A stretch of DNA of 64,000 nucleotides, from NCBI GenBank assembly GCA_902777125.1, contig CACYSQ010000008.1, positions 16,575 to 80,574 of the forward strand. Direction: 5' to 3'. Within the stretch, counting starts at the first letter, position 1. Each line of letters begins with the position of its first letter. The position numbers and the translations under genes are program-made. The notes under the pieces are model-generated. The model searched no databases. It was not told where the DNA came from and worked only from the letters and a program-made list of their open reading frames with translations. Below, in pieces: positions 40,019 through 48,899 of the stretch. The stretch is from Ruminococcus flavefaciens. Lineage in GTDB: Bacteria > Bacillota > Clostridia > Oscillospirales > Ruminococcaceae.

Positions 40019-43000
40019 TTATTTTCGCCTCTTTCCAAAATAGTCGATAAGTACGCTCTTAATGAAGTTATACCTACGGGCGTATGAGTTCTCGACACGG
40101 ATAAGCTCAAAGCCGTGGTCGCGGCAAATCTTGTTCTTCTTGCGGTCACGTTCACGGACTATCTCACTCTCGATATGCTCTTTGCCGTCAAGCTCTATAG
40201 CAAGAACCGGCATTTTTCGGTTGCTGTAATCACGCTGGTAAATGACGAAATCAAAGCGTCCAGTGTAAAACAAGTCTGAACATGAAGGATTGTCCATGAA
40301 TACCTGAGATATTGCTACCTCACGCTCAACGCTGCATCTACCTTCATTGAGCAAAATATTGTCAAGGGCGTGATTAAGGTTTTGCAGGAACGCTTCTTCA
40401 GTTTCAGTACTGTAAGGCTTAATTCCGAGAGCTCGTGAAGATACATCTTTAGGAGTAACCTCAGTTTTGCCATTGCTGGCAACATAATTCACAAGTTCAT
40501 ATATATCGTCAGGTTGATCCGGATCGTGTAGTCTTTCGAGTTCCTTTTTGCTTGAAAGAACTATGAGTTGTTCCTTCGCTCTTGATACCGCAACATTTAC
40601 AAGCTCGCGGTTGTTTTTTAGCCAGTCGTAAGTCTTAGGATTAGTTTTGTCTGTGAGTGCAAGCGAAAAGAGTATAATATCCTTTTCATCGCCCTGAAAA
40701 GCGTGAACAGTTCCGCAGGTGACATTATCAAGTTTAGCTTCGTGCAGAGCCTTCTGTATGCAGTCACGCTGATTGGCAAACGGGGTAATTATGCCGATAG
40801 ACTTGTCCTTATTCATCTTGACGAACTGGACTATCTTGTCAGCTTCCGCAGGAGCTGTGTTCTTGTAATCTGTCGTATTGTACTGTATATCACTGAAAAT
40901 CAATGAATTTGCCGATAATTCACCTGTTTTTATTTTCAGCCTGCCATTGTAGTATTTCTTGTTATTGAATTCAATTATCTTTTTATCGCAGCGATAATGA
41001 TAGCTCAGAAGTATTTCATCGCTGACTGAATCGCAGGCAAGAAAGGTCTTATAAACAGAATTAGCAATATAGTCATATTCAGGTGCAACATTGTATTTCT
41101 TCCGTAGGCTGTCATTAATGCTATGATCCAAAAGAACAACAGGATTGAGCTGCTGAGGATCGCCGACAAGCAACAGATTGTTTCCGCGTATTATAGGTAC
41201 AAGCGACATAGCCGTATTGCACTGGCTCGCCTCATCCATAATGACCATATCAAAATACTGAGCTGGTTTACCGAGCTTATGCGCCGAAATACAGGTCGTA
41301 GCGATAACCGGAAATACTCTTTGTAGCTTGCGGAGATTCTCGTCGTCGCTTACCCAGCGATTGAATTCATTGATACGCTCCTCTTTGTTAGTCATATCAA
41401 GTATCTTTATAAAGTCAGAGTATTTCGGTTCTTCAAGTCTTTTGATATACATAGCAGAGGTGTAGAATAGATACTTGCGAAACGCCTCCTGATCGTCGGT
41501 GAGTAGGGAGAGCGCCTCCTCGTCTGTAACTGTTCCAATTTCTTTCATACGCTGCTGGACCTGATACAATTGACGCTGCTCAAGATCAGTCTGGAAGTTC
41601 ATATTGTCGTTCAGCTTGTAAAGGTCGGAAATAGCATCTCTGCGTTCTTTCAGTTCAATTCGCTCTTCATGCTTTTTCAACAGCTCAGTGAGCTTTTTTG
41701 TCTGTTCGGTCTTGTCAGACTTATTCTTGTTAAGCGTACTGCCATAGATATTGATTGTTCTTGTGTAATCAAACAATCCCTTTATACGCTCGATAGCTTC
41801 CTCCACCTTTTTATTGCTTCCAAGCCTGAGAATCGGGAAAGGTATGATACGATCACGGTACTTCATACTTCTGAGCACATCGAACACGCCGTCTATAGGA
41901 TGATTATTGTATGACGAAAACAGAACTGTTTTCTCGTTAAAGAACGCTGAGATTATAGTATTGACTATGGTATTGCTTTTACCTGTCCCGGGAGGGCCCT
42001 GAACATATACAACCGGATATTTCAGGGCGTTATGTATGGCAAGCAACTGGTCGAGGTTTATCTTATTATTCAACAGCGTTATGGGATAATCCTTGCGTCG
42101 ACGTGAAGGAGCTGTCAGGTCACCGAAAAAAGCCTTGATTGGAACTGTAACTCTGTCTTCCTCGTACATATCAAGTATTTCACGGTATTCAATTGAAAGA
42201 TCGACAAGGTGCTCACTCTCGATACAAATGAGATACGGCATATCGTCAACGCCGTTTATCTGCGAATTTGAAGCCGTTATCCTGTCCTTTATCACTTCGG
42301 CGTACTTCTCAAAATCTTCAAGCAGATAGTAGTCGTCAGCGTCAAGGAATTGACGGATACTTTTCTTTTCGCCAGCAATAGTGAACTCCTTGCAGATAGT
42401 AATTTCTTCGCTCGGACGTAGTGTTTGGCTTTTCACATCAAGCTCCAATCTGCGATAAGCAAGAACATAAAGTCCTCTTTTTGTATTTACGCTGAGGAGA
42501 TTAAGACATAACTGAGTAACTTTCCGGCGTTGATATTCCCTCTCAAAGCGTTTGCGAAAGCTCTTTACAATAGACTTGAACTGTTCTTCATCAAGTATGT
42601 ATCCGGCAGGAGTCAGCTTATCGCCGTCAATACGCTCTATAAGGTCATACTCCGATTTATATGGAATCGAATCAAGCTTATTGCAATCGGCAAGGTAGTT
42701 GAGTATTTTCAGGTTGGCAGTATTGGTAAAGATAAAGGCGTATTTATTCGGATTAAGCTTTATGTCTTCAATAAGTCGTTCATTGACAGGCTGATATGTG
42801 CCGTCAAGCAGTTTTGTTGATTTGATCTTATCTATGTAAATTGTCAGTTCCATATTCTGAAAGCTGCCAAGATGAAGTCCCTCAACTCGCAGGCTCTTAT
42901 ATCTGGTATCAATGTCATATATGCCTATCCAGTATTTAGTAAGACTTCCTTGTTTATTGCGGTATTCGATACTAAGCCACTTGCCTTCATGTATTGCTTT

Positions 43001-43045
43001 GAATATATCCCTGCCTATGCTGTTCATCAGTTCACCTGCTTCCAT
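40019..43045 (-). CDS. UPF1-like SF1 helicase with WYL-like N-terminus and PD-(D/E)XK-like nuclease C-terminus
   Basis: The 1008-residue product has three parts. Residues about 8-85 (IFKAIHEGKWLSIEYRNKQG) resemble a WYL-type small beta-barrel. Residues about 330-840 are an SF1B helicase: Walker A GPPGTGKS (350-357), Walker B DEAS (604-607), GDPQQL (628-633), HAFQGDEKD (781-789) and NVAVSRAK (817-824), with a helical insert at 430-580. Residues about 900-1008 look like a PD-(D/E)XK nuclease of the DUF559/DUF2726/Vsr type: FDFV (Asp932), IELDGKEH (Glu951, Asp953, Lys955) and a basic RERDRKKNKICRDHGFELIR helix. COG1112-type helicases with nuclease tails occur in anti-phage systems such as Mokosh; this domain set is not one I can match to a named system. 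Confidence 0.88.
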   Translation of the reverse strand: MEAGELMNSIGRDIFKAIHEGKWLSIEYRNKQGSLTKYWIGIYDIDTRYKSLRVEGLHLGSFQNMELTIYIDKIKSTKLLDGTYQPVNERLIEDIKLNPNKYAFIFTNTANLKILNYLADCNKLDSIPYKSEYDLIERIDGDKLTPAGYILDEEQFKSIVKSFRKRFEREYQRRKVTQLCLNLLSVNTKRGLYVLAYRRLELDVKSQTLRPSEEITICKEFTIAGEKKSIRQFLDADDYYLLEDFEKYAEVIKDRITASNSQINGVDDMPYLICIESEHLVDLSIEYREILDMYEEDRVTVPIKAFFGDLTAPSRRRKDYPITLLNNKINLDQLLAIHNALKYPVVYVQGPPGTGKSNTIVNTIISAFFNEKTVLFSSYNNHPIDGVFDVLRSMKYRDRIIPFPILRLGSNKKVEEAIERIKGLFDYTRTINIYGSTLNKNKSDKTEQTKKLTELLKKHEERIELKERRDAISDLYKLNDNMNFQTDLEQRQLYQVQQRMKEIGTVTDEEALSLLTDDQEAFRKYLFYTSAMYIKRLEEPKYSDFIKILDMTNKEERINEFNRWVSDDENLRKLQRVFPVIATTCISAHKLGKPAQYFDMVIMDEASQCNTAMSLVPIIRGNNLLLVGDPQQLNPVVLLDHSINDSLRKKYNVAPEYDYIANSVYKTFLACDSVSDEILLSYHYRCDKKIIEFNNKKYYNGRLKIKTGELSANSLIFSDIQYNTTDYKNTAPAEADKIVQFVKMNKDKSIGIITPFANQRDCIQKALHEAKLDNVTCGTVHAFQGDEKDIILFSLALTDKTNPKTYDWLKNNRELVNVAVSRAKEQLIVLSSKKELERLHDPDQPDDIYELVNYVASNGKTEVTPKDVSSRALGIKPYSTETEEAFLQNLNHALDNILLNEGRCSVEREVAISQVFMDNPSCSDLFYTGRFDFVIYQRDYSNRKMPVLAIELDGKEHIESEIVRERDRKKNKICRDHGFELIRVENSYARRYNFIKSVLIDYFGKRRK

Positions 43046-43095
43046 TGCGGTCTTGCCTAAAAATGTGGGCGTACAGTTTCTTGTATATCTTCCGA

Positions 43096-45699
43096 TTATT
43101 CAATATCTTCAAAGTTGTAATACTCTATTGCTTTTTTGGTCATATCAACATATTTCTGATATTCTGAGCTGCCAGTTTGGTCGACTATGTCCTCCCAGAT
43201 AGAAAGTGCTTCTTTTAACATAGCTGCCTTCATTTCTGGCAATGCAACTGTAACACCTATGTTGTAATACAACCTTGCAAGCTTATCAAAATCTTTAACT
43301 TTGCTTGTTTCATCTGCCATTTCGAATCTTATGTCAATAGAACGTGTTATATATGAAAAAGTTTCTTCCGGATCATCTCCGTATTCCTCACAAATAATTG
43401 CAGCATTTTCAAGTGCCGATGCAAGCATATCCTTTGAATAATCCGACTTCAACTCTTCATTAAGATGCTCCCGTAAATGAAGGCATTCTCTTGCGAACGA
43501 TATTGCCTCTCCGAATTGGTGCTGCTTTTTGCGAAGTGAGCTCATATCCGAATACATTGAAGCGAGCAGTTCTGTGGCTGAAGGCAAACCGTTTGAACTA
43601 ACAACTATTCGTTGAAGCTGGATTGCTTTATCCAGATGATTTTTTGATTTGCGGGACTGATCATTTAAAAGATACGCTTTAGAACATTTGTAATATGCAA
43701 GTGCAAGTTCTCGTTCAGTTTCGATCGAATCTGATCCGGTCGAGAGTTTTTGCATAAGCTGCAGATATTTTTCGTAGTGTTCCAAAGCTAAAGCAATCTT
43801 GTTGTTATAGTAATATACATCTCCAAGATTAAGATGACTGACCGCTATATCACGTCTTGCTTCAAAAGAATCTGCTTTCTCAAGGAGATCGTTCTTAATA
43901 TCAAAACTCTGCATATAGCTGCTTTCAGCATTTTCATAATCTTGTCTGTATAAATAAAGATCACCTAATTGATCTAACGTAACAGCAGCATTCCTTCGAG
44001 CGTGAATATTATTGCTCCGATGCGCCACTTTGTTATATATATTCAGACTCTTTATATAATTCTCTGCTGCCTGTGGAACATCGTCATTATTCTTGAAGAT
44101 ATCTCCTATGCGACCGTAAACAAGTGCCAGATTATTATTGATATGATCAAGATCACGGCGTTTTATCAACTTTTCAAAAATATCACGAGAATTTTGCTGG
44201 TATCCTAATGCCGCTTTATCATTACCTCTTTTATATGCAATATCACCCATTTGTGTATATGTTCTGGCAAGCTGATCCTGTACTTCAAATATTTCAGAAT
44301 CTGAGAAATACTTTATTGAAAGCACCAATGATTTGTGAAAACAGTCTTCTGCTAAATCTACACAGTTCTCACTTGTATACAAATCACCAAGAAATGTATA
44401 AATCTTTGTAATATTAAACCTGGTTTGATAGGATTCAGACACCGCTGAAAGTTCTTCGGCGAGGTTTAGTGCTGTTTTAAAGCTTTGTTCGGCTTTTTCT
44501 GATTCTCTGTTTGAAGAGTGTAAATTTCCAAGGTTATAGTATCCCATAAGGACATCAGCTTTATCAATAAGTTCCGAAGAATCTGTAATAATAGTTTTGT
44601 GTATGTTTATTCCTTGTTCATAATACTTGATAGCATCATCGTTTTTTCCTGATTTAACACAGGTTTCTCCAAGACAGTAATACACCTCGGCAAACCTGCG
44701 CACAAAATAGGGCGAATCTGAAAGCTCCATACAGCTTTTCAGAAGTTTTGAACAGCCGTCGTAGTATATCAGTGCTTTTTCAGGAATATGCATATCAAAA
44801 TTCAAATCACCAAGTACCTGCCAGATAAGATACATATCCCATAATGCAGTTGGATCTTTATCCTTAACTAAAATGTCCGCATACCTAGAAGCTTCGTCAA
44901 ACAGTGATATTGCTCTTTCATAGTCTTTTTTATTCTTGTATGCATATCCCAGCTTGCAAAGCAATGGATAAACAATTTGAGGGTACTCATTTTCAATATT
45001 TTTTCTGCACTCATCATATATGTATATGGCTTCATCAGTATATCCAAGAAAACGTAAAAAATCGCCCAAATTACAGCAAGTACCAATCCATGCCTGAAGA
45101 GTTGATTCGCTTTTTTGTTTATTATAGTCTTTTCGGGCGATAGACATACAACGTGATTCCCAGATCAATGCCATTTTGTATTCGTGTCGGATATGAATAC
45201 CTGACCGGTTCATATTTATAAGCTTTGAAATAATATCAGGATTGTCTTTTTCGCTTATAAAATCTTCCTGCATACCGACCATGAGCAGCATTTTTACGAG
45301 CAACGATAGCCGCTGTTCAAAAGAAAGCCCGACCTCTTCATCTTCTGTAGGAGCGATAAATAATACATTCGGATATTGTTCGGAGAAATCATAGGATATA
45401 TATTTTTCAAGAAATACAGGAATGAAAGGGATACTATGACTTAAAGCATGTGGTGCGATAATATCATGGGCTTTGTTTGGCTTATAAAGGTATTTACTCG
45501 TAACAAATGTCAGTATGAGATCAACATTATTGAGTATTTCCTCTATTTCGCTATCATTAATAGTATTATCATCTTCGAAATAAACGATATCACAGAGATC
45601 AAGTTTTTCAACAAGTCCTTCTAACATTTTTCGGTTTTGATTTAGGTCGTACGAATAACCTGTTACATATATCACAGCTCTATTCTCATACTTGGACAT
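43096..45699 (-). CDS. TIR-like domain protein with long TPR array
   Basis: The 867-residue product (ATG 45699, about ten bases after GGGAGGG; ATG 45708 is too close to that site) begins with an alpha/beta domain of about 110 residues that fits a TIR fold: AVIYVTGYS, an amphipathic helix, CDIVYFEDD, DSEIEEILNNVDLILTFVTS, KYLYKP, and IPFIPVFLEK. The usual catalytic Glu after the third strand is not obvious. The rest is helical repeats. At least five consecutive units of exactly 47 residues begin (L/M/I)GD(L/I/V): LGDLYTSEN, MGDIAYKRG, IGDIFKNND, LGDLYLYRQ and LGDVYYYNN. First gene of the operon; it has a consensus promoter (45807-45835). Probably a sensor or effector of a defence operon. Confidence 0.8.
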   Translation of the reverse strand: MSKYENRAVIYVTGYSYDLNQNRKMLEGLVEKLDLCDIVYFEDDNTINDSEIEEILNNVDLILTFVTSKYLYKPNKAHDIIAPHALSHSIPFIPVFLEKYISYDFSEQYPNVLFIAPTEDEEVGLSFEQRLSLLVKMLLMVGMQEDFISEKDNPDIISKLINMNRSGIHIRHEYKMALIWESRCMSIARKDYNKQKSESTLQAWIGTCCNLGDFLRFLGYTDEAIYIYDECRKNIENEYPQIVYPLLCKLGYAYKNKKDYERAISLFDEASRYADILVKDKDPTALWDMYLIWQVLGDLNFDMHIPEKALIYYDGCSKLLKSCMELSDSPYFVRRFAEVYYCLGETCVKSGKNDDAIKYYEQGINIHKTIITDSSELIDKADVLMGYYNLGNLHSSNRESEKAEQSFKTALNLAEELSAVSESYQTRFNITKIYTFLGDLYTSENCVDLAEDCFHKSLVLSIKYFSDSEIFEVQDQLARTYTQMGDIAYKRGNDKAALGYQQNSRDIFEKLIKRRDLDHINNNLALVYGRIGDIFKNNDDVPQAAENYIKSLNIYNKVAHRSNNIHARRNAAVTLDQLGDLYLYRQDYENAESSYMQSFDIKNDLLEKADSFEARRDIAVSHLNLGDVYYYNNKIALALEHYEKYLQLMQKLSTGSDSIETERELALAYYKCSKAYLLNDQSRKSKNHLDKAIQLQRIVVSSNGLPSATELLASMYSDMSSLRKKQHQFGEAISFARECLHLREHLNEELKSDYSKDMLASALENAAIICEEYGDDPEETFSYITRSIDIRFEMADETSKVKDFDKLARLYYNIGVTVALPEMKAAMLKEALSIWEDIVDQTGSSEYQKYVDMTKKAIEYYNFEDIE

Positions 45700-45806
45700 A
45701 AATATCATCCCTCCCGAACAAGCTCAACAGAAAGCACAGGCGTTTGGCAGTTATAGTACTGATAATGCTATTAATTATTTATACTCAGTGCTACTGTTTT
45801 TTCTAA

Positions 45807-45835
45807 ATTATAACATATATAAAGGTTATATTCAA
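45807..45835 (-). promoter_or_regulatory. Sigma-A promoter of the TIR-TPR/helicase operon
   Basis: TTGAAT (45835-45830), a 17-base spacer and TATAAT (45812-45807) on the minus strand, with a leader of about 100 bases. Confidence 0.82.
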
Positions 45836-45957
45836 GCTTTATCACAATCAAGTTTTTGAGTGCCCTATACAATATGTGTTAATTATGTGCTATAATTATT
45901 ACTATGCCCACTCAGGATGCCATGAATGGACAAATCCAGGAAAAGGGAATAGTAATA

Positions 45958-47064
45958 ATGAAAAAAATCTCAGATTACAAAAAGCATAAGATCATTAAGC
46001 GCTATCTTAACGGTGAAAAAGTCGAACAGATTTCAAAATCGGCAAAAGTTTCAAAAAGTACAATTTACTCGTGGATAAGGCAATATAACGAAAAGCGTGA
46101 TAATATTGGCAATGAAGTGACTGAACTAAAAAAGCTGGTGGAGCATCAGCAGCAGATGATTGAAATACTCAAGACGATCGATTGTACAGTAAGCGCACCG
46201 CTTAAAGAGAAGCTGTCCGCAATGGAAAAACTGTATGGGAAATACAATAACCACCTGCTATGCGAGACTATGGAGGTGGATAGAGGAACCTTCCTTAACC
46301 ACATAAAACGCAGCAAAGGTGAGGATAACTGGTACAATCAGCGCCGTGAGGAATTGAAGATTCAAATTCAGAAACTCTTTGAATATAACAACCAGATATA
46401 TGGCTCAAAGAAGATAACTGCGCTATTGAAAAAACAGTATGTTAACGTGAGCGAAGAAATGGTCAGGGAGCTTATGAATGAATTGGGCTTGAAGAGTATA
46501 CGAACAACTTCAAAGAAGGAATATGTCAAAGAGAAACGGAAGCGGAACATACTTAAACAGCAGTTCAATGCCGATGCGCCGAATATAGTGTGGGTGAGCG
46601 ATGTTACCGTTTTCAGTTATGGCGATTACTATTACTACATATGCGCGATAATTGACCTGTTTTCCCGCAAGGTTGTAGCATATGGTATCAGTAAACATAA
46701 CAGCACTCAGATTGTGAAATCGACTATGAAAAGAGCGATTACATCAAGAAAGCCGTCGCCCGGTCTGATTTTTCACACGGATAACGGCAGCAACTTCTGT
46801 TCAAGGACTTTTGAAAAATATCTGAAAGAGAATGAAGTGGTACATTCTTTTTCGCGTTCGGGCACTCCTCACGATAACGCAGTTGCGGAATCCTTCTTTT
46901 CTTCATTAAAGCAGGAGGAGCTTTACCGAAGGAAAATAAACAGTGAAGCTGAGCTTTACAGGATAATTGATAAATATATCAATTTCTATAATTCTGAACG
47001 TCTTCATTCAGCTGATCACTATAAATCTCCTGATGAATATGAGGATGAGTATAATAAAAAGTGA
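45958..47064 (+). mobile_element. IS3-family transposase (single-frame OrfAB)
   Basis: The product of 368 residues (ATG 45958 with GGGA upstream; the upstream ATG 45904 lies too close to the TATAAT at 45891-45896) begins with a helix-turn-helix (ISKSAKVSKSTIYSWIRQY) and a coiled coil. A DDE integrase core follows: VWVSDVT (first Asp), FHTDNGSNF (second Asp) and HDNAVAESFFSSLKQE (Glu). The C-terminal YINFYNSERLH motif is typical of IS3. Most IS3 members need a -1 frameshift between OrfA and OrfB; here one frame runs through. I could not identify the terminal inverted repeats or a target duplication, so the element may be degenerate at its ends. Confidence 0.88.
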
Positions 47065-47193
47065 AAAAAGTGCAGATTACTCCAATTTTTATTTTCTGAA
47101 TTCAGATTTTTTTGTCGTATCATAACCAATTTTTTCAGATAAAAAGAAAAGCCGTAATTGCCAATATATAGGCAACAACAGCTTGTAAATGAA

Positions 47194-47227
47194 AAACCTT
47201 TCTGAACGTGCGGGCTCAGAAAGGTTT
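47194..47227 (-). terminator. Terminator of tRNA-Gln
   Basis: On the minus strand AAACCTTTCTGA, a 10-base loop, TCAGAAAGGTTT then TTTC, 12 bases past the CCA end. Confidence 0.78.
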
Positions 47228-47239
47228 AGTCATATCATA

Positions 47240-47315
47240 TGGTTGGGGTGGAAGGATTTGAACCCTCGAAATAACGGAGTCAGAGTCCGCTGCCTTACCG
47301 CTTGGCGACACCCCA
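47240..47315 (-). tRNA. tRNA-Gln (anticodon CTG)
   Basis: On the minus strand the gene begins TGGGGTGTCGCCAAGCGGTA. Acceptor TGGGGTG/CACCCCA, D-arm with AAGCGGTAAGGC, anticodon arm GCGGA-CTCTGAC-TCCGT with CTG, T-arm GAGGGTTCAAATCCTTC, discriminator A and an encoded CCA are all present. Its 3' end faces the accessory island at lower coordinates, a common integration geometry, although no integrase or duplicated 3' end was seen. Confidence 0.94.
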
Positions 47316-47418
47316 GAATATACTGCTGAATTACTCAGCTTTATTATTATACCACTGAAATAACCGTTTGTCAATAGCGAATAATATATTTTTATATTTT
47401 AATTATATACTCCCGGTA

Positions 47419-47447
47419 TTGAAAATTATTTCCAGATGTTATATAAT
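47419..47447 (+). promoter_or_regulatory. Sigma-A promoter of the diacylglycerol kinase gene
   Basis: TTGAAA (47419-47424), a 17-base spacer and TATAAT (47442-47447). Confidence 0.83.
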
Positions 47448-47509
47448 ATTATTATACGCATATATATGACCTTATCTGTGGCAATACTATACAGAAACGG
47501 GGAATCGGA

Positions 47510-48463
47510 TTGAAAAAAGCTTACTTTATCGTTAATCTTGTTGCCGGAAAGGCTATGATAGCCGAAAAACTCGGCATGATAATCAACGAATTCACCAAGT
47601 CAAATTACGAAATGACCGTCCATACGACCCAGAGCAGCAAAGATGCGGCAGAAGCAGCTGAATACGCCTGCGCAAATAAATACGACCTCATTGTCTGTGC
47701 CGGCGGCGACGGTACACTCAGCCAGTGCATACAGGGTATAATGAAAAGTGAACAGCGTCTTCCTATTGGATATATCCCTGCCGGCTCTACAAACGATTTT
47801 GCAAAGACTCTCGGCATACCCAAGGACACTATGGCTGCGGTAAAGCTCATAATCGAGGGCAAGCCTGTCCCCTGTGATGTCGGCGGCTTCAACAGTGAAT
47901 TCTTCTCATATATCGTTGCATTCGGCGTTTTCACGAATATTTCCTACGAGACCTCGCAGAACCTCAAAAACGTTCTCGGTCACGCCGCCTACTTCCTCAA
48001 CGGTCTCATGCAGCTCACCAGCATCAAGTCAAAGCGTATGCGCGTTGAGTACGACGGCAATATGATAGAAGACGACTTCATTTTCGGCATGGTATCGAAT
48101 ACCGCTTCTGTTGCAGGAATGCTCTCGATGAGCGAATTTGTCCTTGACGACGGACTTTTCGAGGTAATGCTCATAAAGAAGCCTACCAATCCCCTACAGC
48201 TCCAGAGCCTTATCAGGTCCGTGCTCAACCTGAAGGGCGACATAGACAAGACCTACATCAAGTTCTTCAAGACCAGCAAGATACGCTTCACCTCTATCGG
48301 CGGTGAGGCTGTCACTTGGACCCGCGACGGTGAATACGGCGGCAATTACGTCAGCAACACCATAGTCAACAACAACCGTGCTATATCCTTCATCGTCAAC
48401 CACCGTGTAGTCAAGATATCTCAGGACAGCCTCCGTTCGCTTCTGAAAATGGGCAGCAACTGA
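47510..48463 (+). CDS. Diacylglycerol/lipid kinase, DagK/YegS family
   Basis: The 317-residue product has the DAGK catalytic fold: VCAGGDGTLSQ (nucleotide-binding GGDGT), PAGSTNDFAKTLGIP and CDVGGFNSEFFSYIVAFGVF. It probably phosphorylates diacylglycerol released by lipoteichoic-acid synthesis, or a related lipid. The start is most likely TTG 47510, seven bases after GGGG; the next in-frame ATG would remove the first strand. It is followed after four bases by a small C39-like gene and probably shares its transcript. Confidence 0.87.
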   Translation: MKKAYFIVNLVAGKAMIAEKLGMIINEFTKSNYEMTVHTTQSSKDAAEAAEYACANKYDLIVCAGGDGTLSQCIQGIMKSEQRLPIGYIPAGSTNDFAKTLGIPKDTMAAVKLIIEGKPVPCDVGGFNSEFFSYIVAFGVFTNISYETSQNLKNVLGHAAYFLNGLMQLTSIKSKRMRVEYDGNMIEDDFIFGMVSNTASVAGMLSMSEFVLDDGLFEVMLIKKPTNPLQLQSLIRSVLNLKGDIDKTYIKFFKTSKIRFTSIGGEAVTWTRDGEYGGNYVSNTIVNNNRAISFIVNHRVVKISQDSLRSLLKMGSN

Positions 48464-48467
48464 ACAT

Positions 48468-48827
48468 ATGGAGATAGAATATATCCACGAACCAACAGAC
48501 CTCCAGTGCGGTCAGGCGGTACTGGCGATGCTGACCGGGATACCTGTCGAGGAGGTCTGTCTTATCCTCGGCAACGAGAGGGAGACCGTTCTGCGCGAAA
48601 TGAAGGACTTCCTGCGCGGTCACGGTTTCAGCATATCCGACCGGAGGGTCCAGGTCACGGAACGCGAGGAGCTTCCGGAGATATGTCTCCTGAGCCTTGA
48701 AACTCCGCGATGCTGGCACTGGTCGCTGTACTGCGGAGGCGTTTTCTACGACCCCGAACACGGCGTTATGGACGATTTTCCGAAATCCGGAAGACGCTAC
48801 TACTGGACGGTCACTACTAAAAGTTGA
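48468..48827 (+). CDS. C39-like papain-fold protein
   Basis: The 119-residue product has a layout like peptidase C39: Gln-Cys in TDLQCGQAVLAMLTG (Cys14), His in CWHWSLYCGGVFYDPEHGV (HW motif), and an Asp/His pair in YDPEHG. Stand-alone C39-like domains process or bind peptides, but this one lacks any export partner or signal peptide. No clear ribosome site lies upstream of the ATG, so translation may depend on coupling with the kinase gene that ends four bases before. Confidence 0.7.
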   Translation: MEIEYIHEPTDLQCGQAVLAMLTGIPVEEVCLILGNERETVLREMKDFLRGHGFSISDRRVQVTEREELPEICLLSLETPRCWHWSLYCGGVFYDPEHGVMDDFPKSGRRYYWTVTTKS

Positions 48828-48899
48828 GAGTTGAAAGCTTTGGGCGGGCTTTCAAGGACGCCAGCCCCTACTCAATATATCCAAAAGGAGGTAATCACA

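Noticed and set aside
45850-47190. Complete IS3 element with inverted ends
   Set aside because: No matching terminal inverted repeats or target duplication could be found on either side of the transposase gene.
38829-47240. Duplicated tRNA-Gln 3' end as an attachment site
   Set aside because: No second copy of the tRNA 3' end was seen at the other side of the island, and there is no integrase gene.
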